From: Chrysaora quinquecirrha
Taxonomy: Eukaryota; Cnidaria; Scyphozoa; Semaeostomeae; Pelagiidae
Reading direction: 5' to 3'
Assembly (NCBI GenBank): GCA_014526335.1
Contig: JACTAT010000262.1
Coordinates: 81,869 to 145,868, forward strand
Length of the DNA stretch: 64,000 nucleotides
In this document: piece after piece, positions 1 through 11,072 of the stretch
Position numbering within the stretch: the stretch's first letter is position 1
Layout: each line of letters starts with the position of its first letter
Notes under the pieces: generated by a model
What the model was told of the DNA's origin: nothing
What the model saw: only the letters and a program-made list of their open reading frames with translations
The model's database searches: none
Made by a program: the position numbers and the translations under genes

Positions 1-113
1 TAAATCCCCGTAACCCTACAAAAAAGCCACTTTCACGGGTTCTTAGGGACAGCAAGGACAAAAGTGAGATCACTAACAAGGCCACGGACTGAAAGTTTGT
101 AAGAAATTAAAGC

Positions 114-3100
114 ATGTTTTTCGTCAGTTGGTTATCGTTTTCTATTTTTCTGCTGAGACAGCAGTCAGTTGATTCATCTGGTCTGCGCTGGAAGAAATTC
201 ATTCCTCGTGGGCACGCTCCTCCACATCGAAGAGACTGCGCAATCGGGTATGATAGCAAAACTGACAAAGTGATCTTATATGGTGGTCGATCAGACTCCG
301 CTGTCCTTTCTGATACATGGATCTTGAATTATTCAAATCAGTCCTGGCATCAGGTCCCGAATGCAGACGATATACCTCCAGGTATATACGGTGGCATTTA
401 TGGTAATAGCAACCAAGGTTTTAGCATCGGATTGGGGAAAGGTGCATCCGCTGTTATCAATGATGTGTATACGTTTGATTCCAACACAAAAAAATGGTCG
501 CTGGTTGCAGTGAAAGGCGAAAAACCAAAGCATCGATATTTCGCAGCCGGTGGGGTTATGGGTGGTCGAGTTTTTGTAAGTCATGGACATGGTGAGTCAG
601 AGCTTTTGTCAGATACACACGTTTTCAACTTTGCAAGTGCGAAATGGCAAGTTTATCATGATGATGTTAATCAGTATGCACCAAATTTGCCTCACGCAAG
701 ATACGGCCAGTCTGGCGTGGTATTTCCTGGTGATCAATTTTTGATGTTTGGTGGCTGTCTAAGGTATGTACGGATCGAAATCCGGAATTTTTGAAGGAAA
801 TTCCTTTTGCACGAGGCAGTTCCTTTCACTCTTCCAAACCGCATGAGATTTCCAGTGGATTTCAATCAATTTCCCAGGAATTTCTGCGAAACCCAAGGAT
901 CTATACAAGCAAGGGTGTCCAAGATTTCCATGGGGTGAATTGCCTCCTTCTGGGGCACATTTGGCGGGATATGACTATAGATATGACAACATACAGGCAT
1001 AAAGGCATTTCTACATTAAACATATATCAGAAAGAGACTGTTTTGGTTGCCCCTCACTCTTTCGCTTCCTATCTTCCTATACAAAAAGTGTAAATTTCTT
1101 ACATTGCTGAAGTGTAAATTTCTTACATTTCTTACATGGCAAATTGCTGAAACGCATCAATAAATTGGAGTAGCCAGTGAGAATACGGGAGGAGGCGGCC
1201 AATCTTCGCTGAGATAGCTTCATACTTTTTCATTTTATCAATATTAGTACACGAGGTACCTTTCAGCTTACCAGAATAACAAAATTTAAAACGAAACCTA
1301 CTAACAGTATTGTTTAGAAAATAATTAATCTAAGTCGCTGCTCTACCAAGGTCCTCTGAAAGGTTCAAAAGATACTCTCTAAAACCTGTTTTAAAACAAA
1401 TTGATTCTTTTTCTCGAATGTTGTCAGGGATAGCATTCCAGTTTTTGACCCCAGAGAAATAGAAACTTCGTTTTGTATGTTCTAACCTAATTTTGGGAAT
1501 TTGCAGTCTAATTTTGGGAAATCGCACTCTGAAATCATCGATCTTTTAGTGAACTTATGGCGAAGGTTTTCAGGATAGATGTCATGCAAGACTTTATACT
1601 GTATTTTCTCTAATAGAAGCCCACTAGAAAATAAGCAGCAATGGTATAGAGATCGCCGTAATGATTAATAAAAGCAGCACTAAAAAAGAAGATGCACTAA
1701 TTTAAAATAGACTGATTTGTGATATGCAGGTTTCCATTGGAACACTTTGTTTCTGGGTTGCCTGTCTTATATCTTCGGATTTTTCACCTTTGTCAACCCC
1801 CCCCCCCCCATACCCTACTCAAAACATGTGTAATGTAGGTTCCAAGCGCAAGGGCTTCACGCTTGTGAATGTTGCTTGTGCGTAAAATGAGAAAATTTGA
1901 CCCGGTCTTTAACCTGGTGGTTCTTTTTAAGGGCGTTCTTATTAAAAACAACGCGTATCTCTTCATCTTTATCAATTGCAAAACGAAACTGCCCTTGAAT
2001 AGTGATCACAAAACAGTGGAGCTACAGTTCTATTCGAAAAAATACAGTACGAGTTCAGTCCAAGAATCCTAATCCTAATCCTATCACTTTTTCTATCAAA
2101 ATCGCTTTAAAAAACCTTACCTTCATCGAAATCCATGACCTCATTTCCATTCACCACGCCCTCTTTCCGCTCCATTGGTTGACTTCTTCTGACTATCACT
2201 TATGCATATTATCAAAAGTGATCTCGTTTCCATGCCAGGCTTCCAGGGATTTTTTCAATATAAACATGTAAAATCATAAGTCGTTCCAAATTAGATAAAA
2301 AATTGTGATCTCATTCTTTTCATTGACTTCAGTGGTTATGGTTTTCAAGTCTGAAAGCTAGCTTTCTTGAGCATGCGGCGAGCGTTGTTTTGTGCTTTAT
2401 TATCAATCTGACACACAGTTAAAGTTAATTCTTAAAAAATGATAAAAAGTTTTTCCTCTAGTGGTGGCAAATCTGCAGGTCCATGTCCATCAAGCGATTC
2501 CTGGGTTCTGGAAGCAGCAACAAAGAAATGGAGACATTTAAAAAGTTGCGCATCACCTCGATTGCATGCTGCGATGGCGCTTCTACCAAACGCAAGGGAT
2601 AATTCGACTGTTGCTGTGTTGTATGGAGGAAAAGAAGACAGCAAGCAAATTGTCACAGTGAGTGTTAGTACCACGTGCCAATACGCTCACATCTTTCAGA
2701 TTGTAAAAATAATGTGTTTGGGGAGGCTGACCAATAGACTTATTACAATCATCGTAGTCTATGCTCCTCCACACTTCGCCACCCCGCTCCAAGTACCACT
2801 CTGAGGAAACAGCAATTATGTTATTGTAGTTGTTAGTAGCTGTTTCCGAAAAAGTGGGAGGAATGAAACAAGTATAGCTGACCAAGGCGTCTGGCTCAAT
2901 AGGTCGGAAGGTTGGGATCTAGTTCAGTTGATATCACTGTCCAAAAGCCCAAGATGTTGCAGTTTTCGATCCGTATCAGTCGGAAGTGTTTGAGTGCGAA
3001 GTACTCTTTCTTGAATACCGGTCTAGAGCCACAAGCTGCAATGATACACTAGGCACAAAGATATCTGTAATGATGATGCTGAACGGAAAGAGTTTCTTAG

Positions 3101-6100
3101 ACTTGACATTGCCTTTCTAATCCATTCCAAAGAGTTTCTTGATATTCAGGAACAAGGCTTCTGTAGTTTCTTATAAGTTTCTTACAAACAATTAGTTTAT
3201 TGACTGACATACATATCTATCCCGTGATGTAGATGGAGATCTAAAAGAGTTTTCTCGTATGTTATCTTTCAAGGTCAAAAATAAAGCTTCGAATGATGAA
3301 GTTGCAGTATATGACTCTCAGATTGGCGTATGGCAGAGAAAAGTTACTCAAAAGGTTGTTAGAAATATTTACATTTTTGCTTAGAATGTAACAGAAGTGA
3401 AAACGTCAAGCTCTGACCTCTTTAGCTTGGTTAAAAATACGACGCTTGCTATGGTTTTTTCGAGCACCCCAGACGTGGGGCTGCTTGAGCCCCTGAGCCC
3501 CATCATATCCAATAGTGTAAATACAGTAGCTAGCGGTATGAAATTTAGGTCTGAAAAAGGATTGATGCTGACGCTCACCCGCTCACCCGCTGTGCCTGAA
3601 GTAGCGTATCGCCAGCACGTTTTACAAAACTAAGCGACAGTCTGCGACTAATTCTAAACCATTCTTTACCCGTTAACAATGAGCCCATCTTAGGAAAAGA
3701 AGAATTACTTTTGCACAAACTGAGCGAAAAACCCTTGTCCGTTTCAATTTAGGTCACAGAATCTTTGGATCAAACAATGAAGATTGATCAAGGTATCCAT
3801 GACGTCATTATGACGTCATGAAAATAAAATGATCATCTTGACCTAAATTCTTTATGGATGAAAAATGGCAAACAAATTCCATAAAACTTTCAATTCGAGA
3901 GTTACACATGCAACACAAAATCTCACAAATCTCATATTTTTCTCAGGATGCTAATCATGGTTTTCCAGAGATGCGTTTTGGTCATTGTATGACAACAACA
4001 AAAACAGGCGTTGCTATCTTTGGTGGTGTATCATTAAGGTGAATATTCTTTTAGTAAATAATCAATAGTTATCGAGAAACTAAGACAGTGAGATAGACGT
4101 TCTTTGCCTTTCCTTACTTTTTATTTAAATTGTTGCATGAATATGAAAAATTCTTGCTTTTAACCATTAGAACTGGCAATTTGCTGAATGATATTTGGAT
4201 ATTAGAAGGCGATGTTAATGCAAGTAGAAATTCTCAAACTAAAGAAGATTGCAGCAGTTATATTAGTCTGATAACTGTTCATGGCGTTCTAATGTTTATC
4301 TCATGAGGTGTCATCTTGCAGTTAGCTGCTTTTGTAGCGAGATACTTCAGACATACAGAAAATACATGGTATAACTTGCATAGAGCATTGACGGTAAGCA
4401 ACGAAGCAGTGTGTCATACATTTTCCCACAAGGCGCATACCACAATAGATGGGGGGTTCGAACCAGGACGGCATGACCAGAGACTAAACGACTCGGCTTC
4501 CACTGAGATACGGAGCTCAATGAAATCGCCAAGTAACTCTTCAGTCATACAGACCAAGGCTGTCCTCCCGTTTGATTGTGTGATTCGGCTATGTTAAGCC
4601 TTCTTCAGCACCACATGTATACATTTGTCAAATTTAGGTTGTTCCATAGGGCTTCTCCAAAATATTTTGTCTGAAATTGTAGCTAGCTCCAAGAGCAGAC
4701 TGATACAAGCATTATTTACCTTGGTCCTGAATCATTCCTAACCATAACCAGAGCTTAAACCCATAAAGCATCGCCACAGGGTTTTGTCACTGTCCAGCAT
4801 CTTGCCTGGAAAGGTCAGGCACAGGTCCTTTAGTCTTACTTAGTCTTATTTTAGTCTATTTGAAACACGTCTGCTTTGAGTTCGTCGGCTGAATTTCGAG
4901 GAGCTCTTTTTTTTTTAACTGAGCCAGTATTTCAACCTGAAAGATGATTTGTGTTTAAAACACCATTCGGCTTCACTTTCTGATTGGTGCATTTCGATCC
5001 GCATCTGGGTATAAATTCCGCCTTAGGCAATTGTTTCGGTCTGTTTCTGACGTGTTTGTTCGTGTTTCCGCTGTTTCTCGCAATTTTGAAATTTTGTACC
5101 ACTTCAACACTATTCACCTGAAGGCCTGAAGATGCCATGTAAGATATTGACCCAAGTAGGGGGAAGGGGGCCTCGGAGGGGGCCTTAAATATGTTGTGAT
5201 GTGCATTTTGGGGTTGTTTTTTCTTATATATCTTAAGGGTTACATAGAAAGAGGGGGTCTAAAAATTGAAAAAAAGCATTATTTAACATCCGAATGACCC
5301 CTTAGTGGGAGTGCCATGAGGTTGTGAGATTCTATAGCGAATGGCGCTATGTCATTTCATCTTCACCTTCATTATGATTGATGAGAATGATTATCAACCT
5401 CGTCCCCAGGGTGAATAGGCCTCTACGTGAAACTCCGCTGTCCATATTCGACCCTGGTATCGGCCTTGTCTACTCGCGATTTGATTGGCTGTTCAAACAA
5501 TAGAAATTTTAAGTGACGTAATAGTTTCTTCAAAATTTCACACCAAAATAGGCCGAAAAACTATGTAAAAAACATCTATAAAAACGAAAAAATGATGCTA
5601 CATGAGATATTGTATCTTGCCTGACAGTTATCAATGAAATTCTTTGCATTTATTTTTAAGAACATCTGCTTTCGGAATCTACATCTTGTTTTTATGCCAG
5701 GCCAAAATTGCCAGTATTTTGGCAGATTTCGTGGCTAGTACCAGGGTCCAAATCGATTTGACGGTTGAGATGCGAGGAAATTCGATTTGGGGCCTGGGGA
5801 CGAGGTTGAATGATTATAACGGTTGTATGCTTAGTTTTCTTACGTCTTTACAGGCAATTGGCGTTGGTATTGCGATTGTTGGGTTTATCATTGGCGTCTT
5901 ATCAGTAAAAGGAACGCATTTCTTGTTTGTACATGGTGGCATTGGCCTCGATATGACGATAGTAGCAATTTATCAGCCAATAGCAGCAATATTGTAAGTA
6001 TCTCAATAATCTCCATGCAACACTTCAGTAATAGTCGCAACCCTCCACTGCACTGATGATATCCCCCCAACTGTACTGATGATATCCCTCCACAGTACTG

Positions 6101-7876
6101 AACATCCTCCACTGTACTTATGATATCCCCCCACTGGACTGATGATATCCCTCCACAGTACTGAATATCCTCCACAGTACTTCTGGTATCCCTCCACTGT
6201 ACTGATGATATCCCTCCACAGTACTGAACATCCTCCACTGTACTTATGATATCCCCCACTGTACTGATGATATCCCTCCACAGTACTGAATATCCTCCAC
6301 AGTACTTCTGGTATCCCTCCACTGTACTGATGATATCCCTCCACAGTACCAAGAATCCTCCACTGTACATATGATATCCCTCCACTGTACTGATGATATC
6401 CCTCCACAGTACTGAATATCCTCCACAGTACTTCTGGTATCCCTCCACTGTACTGATGATATCCCTCCACAGTACTGAACATCCTCCACTGTACATATGA
6501 TATCCCTCCACTGTACTGATGATATCCCTCCACAGTACCGAAAATCCTCCACAGTACTTCTGGTATCCCTCCACTGTACTGATGATATTCCTCCACAGTA
6601 CTGAACATCCTCCACTGTACTTATGATATCCCCCCACTGTACTGATGATGTCCCTCCACAGTACTGAATATCCTCCACAGTACTTCTGGTATCCCTCCAC
6701 TGTACTGATGATATCCCCCACTGTACTGATGATATCGCTCCACAGTACTGAACATCCTCCACTGTACTTATGATATCCCCCACTGTACTGATGATATCCC
6801 TCCACAGTACTGAACACCCTCCACTGTACATATGATATCCCTCCACTGTACTGATGATATCCCTCCACAGTACTGAAAATCCTCCACAGTACTTCTGGTA
6901 TCCCTCCACTGTACTGATGATATCCCCCACTGTACTGATGATATCCGTCCACAGTACTGAACATCCTCCACTGTACTTATGATATCCCTCCACTGTACTG
7001 ATGATATCCCTCCACAGTACTGAATATCCTCCACAGTACTTATGATATCCCCCCACTGTACTGATGATACCCCCCACTGTACTGATGATATCCCTCCACG
7101 TTGCTCCGCATCCTCCACTGTGTACTGATGATAACCCTCTACGTTACTGATGATATCCCTCCACGCTGCATTGGCAACCTCCACTGCACTGATGATATCC
7201 CTCCACGTTGCGTTGGCACCCACCACTTTACTGAAGATATCCCTCCGCGTTACCGATGATGACCCTCCACGTAGCATTGGCAACCTTCACTGTATACTGA
7301 TGATATCCGTGGCACCCTCGAATTTACTGCAAATCCTCCACGTTACTGCACATCGCGTTGTATGGGGTGTGGTCAGGTAAATATCCGGTAAGGAAATGAA
7401 ATAAGTTTGCTACATTAACAAAACAGAGTGATCAATCTTCAACATGGATTTCGTTCAAGCTTGTTCAACTCGCAAATATGAATGACGTATAAAAAGTCAC
7501 TATCCAGCTAAATTTCGTGATAATTAAATATTTTCCTTCTAGCCGACCAGCCGCACCAGAAGATGGTGAAAAACCAAAATTTTGGAGAAGATTCTGGGAA
7601 ATATCTCACAAATTTACTGGAAGAATCGCGCTATTGCTTGCTTTGGCCAACATTTCTTTAGGTTTATTTCTTGGCCTTGCTCCGAAGTCTGTTTGGATAA
7701 CATGGTTTTGTTACATCGCTGTCATTATCACGGCGTATGTTATTGCAGAAGTCCTTGCATGTAGAAAACAAAGAGAGAAGAAGGTCCCGGAGCAAGTAGA
7801 GAAAGTTTCTTTGAAACAGTTTTTTGCTCCAAAGTATACAAAGCTTGACGAGAAGATCGAGCAATCAACAAAATGA
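114..7876 (+). CDS. Kelch-repeat / cytochrome b561 fusion membrane protein (7 exons, one in-frame TGA)
   Basis: Exons: 114-763, 2462-2657, 3274-3354, 3947-4038, 4171-4393, 5854-5993, 7543-7876. All junctions are GT-AG and phases close exactly to 571 codons plus stop. The first ATG starts a hydrophobic signal-like stretch (residues 3-14). Kelch-type blades follow at about 42-81, 92-132, 141-182 and 196 onward, continuing through exons 2-5 with YGG/FGG and W spacing; the exon 5 start (NDIW) closes the last blade. The C-terminus is a b561 domain: haem-ligand type histidines at about 377 (HGVLMF), 410 (LHRAL), 441 (VHGG) and 483 (ISHKFTGR), plus the family signature QP..A..RP across the last intron. 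b561 domains move electrons across membranes, often from ascorbate; kelch blades probably sit outside the membrane as a binding or oxidase-like propeller (inference). Codon 385 (4304-4306) is TGA where Trp is usual, so this copy may be a pseudogene, an edited transcript or a sequence error. Confidence 0.82.
764..2461 (+). other. Intron 1 of the kelch-b561 gene
   Basis: GT (gtatgt) to AG (ctctag) intron. It holds a minus-strand LINE end (1330-1527) and a poly-C run at 1798-1809. No further coding signal was seen. Confidence 0.7.
1330..1527 (-). mobile_element. Decayed non-LTR retrotransposon reverse-transcriptase C-terminus
   Basis: The minus-strand frame reads TKRSFYFSGVKNWNAIPDNI followed by an F-K-x(4)-Y-L end. 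This is the pattern of the last part of LINE reverse transcriptase ORFs (R.F.Y.G..WN.LP......F...L). Only this tail is present, so it is a 5'-truncated fossil inside intron 1 of the kelch-b561 gene. Confidence 0.65.
2735..2876. mobile_element. Short MITE with TAGACTTATTAC end and 9 bp target duplication
   Basis: The left end is TAGACTTATTAC and the right end is a decayed inverted copy. It is flanked on both sides by GCTGACCAA (2726-2734 and 2877-2885). The internal sequence (CTCCTCCACAC..., GCTGTTTCCGAAA.GTGGGAGG) matches the element at 13199-13336. It lies in intron 2 of the kelch-b561 gene. A 9 bp duplication is typical of Mutator-like elements, so a MULE-type MITE is inferred. Confidence 0.8.
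4171..4393 (+). other. Exon 5 of the kelch-b561 gene, carrying an in-frame TGA
   Basis: The exon follows the acceptor ending at 4170 and ends before gtaagc at 4394. It encodes the end of the last kelch blade (TGNLLNDIWILE), a linker, then TM1 of b561 (HGVLMFIS) and the second haem His (NLHRAL). Between FIS and GVILQL lies TGA (4304-4306). Relatives normally have FISWG at this point. No plausible intron removes only this codon: the nearest GT..AG pair would be about 14 nt. Confidence 0.8.
4405..4615 (-). repeat. tRNA-derived SINE copy (family S1)
   Basis: Read on the minus strand, it has an A-box-like segment (ATTGAGCTCCGTATCTCAGT) and a B box (GGTTCGAACC), followed by CATCTATTGTGGTATGC. The same order occurs at about 17035-17190, 17570-17735 and 33480-33690. 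It lies just inside intron 5 of the kelch-b561 gene. Confidence 0.7.
4918..5145 (+). repeat. Dispersed repeat R (CGGCTTCACTTTCTGATTGG family)
   Basis: The recurring order is TTCACTTTCTGATTGGTGCA, then TCGATCCGCATCTGGGTA, then GTCTGTTTCTGACG. Related copies lie at about 9890-9940, 16290-16520 (minus), 17190-17480 (inverted pair), 18830-19010 (minus), 20870-21070 (minus), 34980-35060, 38230-38420 and 52540-52740 (minus). No coding capacity or clear termini were seen, so the class is unknown (SINE or MITE). Confidence 0.65.
6030..7310. repeat. Large ~21 bp minisatellite inside the last kelch-b561 intron
   Basis: There are dozens of units of about 20-22 bp built on ATCCCTCCACTGTACTGATG and variants (..CCACAGTACTGAATATC.., ..CAGTACTTCTGGT..), arranged in roughly 63 bp higher-order triplets up to about 7080 and then decaying to 7310. 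It occupies most of the intron between the donor at 5994 and the acceptor at 7542. Because the unit length is near a multiple of 3 and lacks stops on the minus strand, long antisense open frames appear; these are a by-product. Confidence 0.93.
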
Positions 7877-8157
7877 ACGAGCTGGACACTTTTCATGCTT
7901 CCAAGATCTTAATTGTAGCCAAAGATTCATTGATGTAATTCGTATGTCTAAATTCTTTATCAATTAGTGCGCTATTTTCAAATTCAGCAAAATATGCCAC
8001 CTACATGCAAATCTTCATCTGCTACGATATTTGAATGCTAAAGATGTAAACATTTTATTTGACCTTGAACAGTAGTTACAAGTGTATTATCCACCTCGAA
8101 CGGCGAAAGTGCTTCACCAACGGGCAAACCATGTAAAAAATTAAAGGCGCAAGAATC

Positions 8158-8163
8158 AATAAA
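8158..8163 (+). terminator. Polyadenylation signal AATAAA of the kelch-b561 gene
   Basis: AATAAA lies about 280 nt after the stop codon at 7874-7876 and is the first canonical hexamer downstream. The assignment is by position only. Confidence 0.5.
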
Positions 8164-8245
8164 ACGTGTACTTTTTTAACGCTCTCCGCGCTCTGGGTAT
8201 AGCTATCTAGAAGTAATGGTTCTCATTCCACGAAAGGGTTCTTAA

Positions 8246-8466
8246 GGCCTATTTCCACTTCGTTCGCATTCGCGGTTCGCTAACGAATTTGCAATTCGCC
8301 GCTCGCTTGCGAACACAATACAGCCTGGCGATAAAATAGTAAAACTTTTGTGAAAGCTTTAGCTTGACCTGCAGCGGAAATCAAAATCGCTTCGCGTTCG
8401 CCTTTTTTTGATGGCTAGCGGACAGCGAACAGCAAACAGCGAATGCGAACGAAGGGGAAGTGGGCC
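8246..8466. mobile_element. MITE with ~30 bp terminal inverted repeats and a TTAA-like target
   Basis: The left end is GGCCTATTTCCACTTCGTTC and the right end is the inverted GAACGAAGGGGAAGTGGGCC. Both continue with GCATTCGC. It is flanked by TTAA (8242-8245) and TTTA (8467-8470), consistent with a decayed TTAA duplication. It has no coding capacity. Confidence 0.7.
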
Positions 8467-8470
8467 TTTA

Positions 8471-10148
8471 TGCTCCGCGTTTCAGCACACAATTTTTTCC
8501 ACAATTGCGCGACGCGCTCTGTAATTGATGTTTCTGTGTGGCTTCGCACTTCGAAAGATCACTCTACTCCATCTACGCTGCCCCCCCCGGGTGCAGGGCA
8601 TAGGGGATGTGCGGCCGGAATAGGTGGCTTTTTCCCTTGGTTTTATTTGAGGATTGATATACTTGTTAAGTACTTTTTCCTGAGAAAGGGTGCGTCTTCT
8701 TTTATAAGTTAACCTGAAATGGGTGTATTTCTAGTGTGCCTAAAAATGGTTAATTTCTTTCAACTATCTAATATATCAAAATACAAGATTCAAAACCCTT
8801 GAGCGAATATTTTATCGATCTTCCCAGGCTGGGTTAGTCGAGGATGCACTGTTGTTCTGACAGTGACGGGAAAGCGCTGATCTCGCACGTGATTTGACAT
8901 GGTTTGTGCTACAATATTTCAATTACCTATGGATGGATTTTCGGAAAATCAAATCACCTGAGGATTAGCCTGTCCCCCAGTCCACAAATGCTCTGGACTT
9001 GGGCACGGGCTACGAGGACTGGACTCATGGCTGATGGGACTCATGGCTACGACGTTCATGAAATGATTCGCCGTCCAAACACCCCTACCACAATATTTTA
9101 ATCGTGCCCCCTGGACTTCTCATCTATTACTGTATAGCACAACATTGAACTCTCATATTTTGCTGTGTTACAAAATAAAATGGAAGTGGAAATTTGGCTA
9201 GTCAAATGAATAGCTCAAATAGCAAGTAGATGCAAAATGAATTTAGAAAGGATTAAAACAAACTTAAGTGCGTGAATAATATTAACAGTGCAAACCTTGA
9301 AAATTGTGCATAGAATTTCCTCTCTTTATTCCTAACTTCTTTTCATCAGTTCATACGAGCATTTGCCAAAAGGTGCAGAAATGAAATACAATGTCTTTAT
9401 GATCTGTATGTGACCTTCATCTTCATTCCCTGTCAAATCAATGATCATGAATCAGCAATCAATAATCACACTAAATCATTGAAATCATTATTAAGCATGT
9501 TAATCGTGTAGTCATTTTACATTAACCGTCGATGGTTACATTTAAACCAGCGATGATTACTTGTAATCAATGAAATTAAATAATAAAACCCGTATGTATC
9601 AGTGCTTCAGTGATTGCTAATCAGTAATCACCAGTGATTGATAATCAGTATCACCAGCAATCATAAAACAACGAGGCTAAATCATCAAATCGCGAGGAAA
9701 AGTAGGAACATCTTTGATAGAGAGTCAGCCCCTGTAAAAAGCGGACACATCTATAGAATGGACATTTCATGGAGCAGTATGGACCGGAATGGACCAGTAC
9801 TGTATGTTTTCGTCCGGATACTGGTACACTTATCCTATTGAAACTGAAAGACGGAGGGACAAGTCTGTAAAATGGAAACAGTGTTTCGTCTGTCACTTCT
9901 AATTGGTTCATTTCGACCTGCATCTGGGTATATATTCAGGCGATACAAGCTTTTCATTTGTATAAATAAATTAATATCAAAAATACTAAATATTAATGAA
10001 GATCAAACCTTGAGGTGTTCGTATCTCAATAATCTTTTCTTCTCTCTGATTTTCCTTTGCTCAACCAATGCATCATGTACCTTGAAAATAACCACATTAT
10101 TATGTTACAACTCGGTGTCAAAAAAGGAAAAATGCTTCAGAGAGAAGG
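8471..10148. other. Gene-free stretch
   Basis: No exon with supporting splice sites or domain pattern was seen. About 9430-9670 is rich in repeated AATCA/TGATTA words (short imperfect tandem repeat). A fragment of dispersed repeat R lies near 9890-9940. Confidence 0.5.
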
Positions 10149-10157
10149 CAAAGCCTG

Positions 10158-10303
10158 TAGACTTATTACGCGAGGCTATCGCAGCTACCATCTTTAGTTG
10201 TTGTTGTTGTTGTTGTTTTCAGAAAGCAGCTCAGTGTAGCGAATTGCTGTGGTCGTTGGTCAGGGTTTTATGAGCGGAGAATGAGCCTCGTGTAATAAGT
10301 CTA
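10158..10303. mobile_element. MITE with TAGACTTATTAC ends and 9 bp target duplication
   Basis: The ends are TAGACTTATTACGCGAGGCT and its inverse AGCCTCGTGTAATAAGTCTA. It is flanked by exact CAAAGCCTG duplications (10149-10157 and 10304-10312). The termini match the 2735 and 13199 copies, but the internal sequence differs and includes a (TTG)n run. Confidence 0.85.
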
Positions 10304-11072
10304 CAAAGCCTGAAATCAGATGGTAATCTGCAGGCCTGATTGTGATGGAATACCATGCTTACGACAGCAACCAGTTGACACCAGTGGCACTAGAAGCCCA
10401 TCGAAGCATCCATGAACGTCCAGCTCACCCATCAACACTCCGCCTGTTGGACTTGTGACCCACCTCACGGCTCACTGAATAAGGATAGACTTTGACTGAA
10501 AACTCTCAGCTTACAAAGGAGAAAAAGAAAATGCAAATAAACAAATATTAAAGAAGGATTAATTTATTACCTCATCATTTTTATAGAAGTAGAAAATGAA
10601 AACCATCAATCCCTACAAAAACAAACGGAATGGTTCGAAAAAGTAGGAAAATTCAAAGAAATGTTTTACAGTATAATCCTGTTCAGCCTGGTATCCATAT
10701 AGCCGTTGAGGGTCGTTGACGGTCTTTCACAGTCTTTACAAAAACTGAAATACTAACAGCGACTCTATGGAAACATTCGACAATATTTTCAACGACTGTA
10801 AAGAATCGTCAAAGACTCAGGTGGGGGCTTATACGAGGGAAAAAGGCTTATTCGGATGTGGGGGCTTATTCAAGGATTTACGGTATTAGTGAACATAGAC
10901 TCCACGTGGTATTATACATAGTACTGTACAATGGGTTTTAGAGGTGGCTGGTTCTTTGATATGGGTGGAAAATCTGACGTATTCTAGTTTCATAATTATT
11001 ATCGCTGATGAAAATGCAGATATAATTGGACATCGTGGACAAGATTTCCAAATATGAATTAATACTACTCAC

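Noticed and set aside
2953..3120. Kelch-like stretch DVAVFDPYQSEVF as an extra exon
   Set aside because: It has no matching donor in phase, and exon 3274-3354 (NDEVAVYDSQIGVW) supplies the blade and joins both neighbours in phase.
5888..7283. Minus-strand open frames of 171-358 codons with YHQYSGG / DIISTVE / SSVQWRD repeats
   Set aside because: All three antisense frames are open simply because the minisatellite unit lacks stops; the sense strand here is an intron.
8443..8712. 89-codon plus-strand frame
   Set aside because: It overlaps the end of the TTAA-type MITE and has no splice or domain support.
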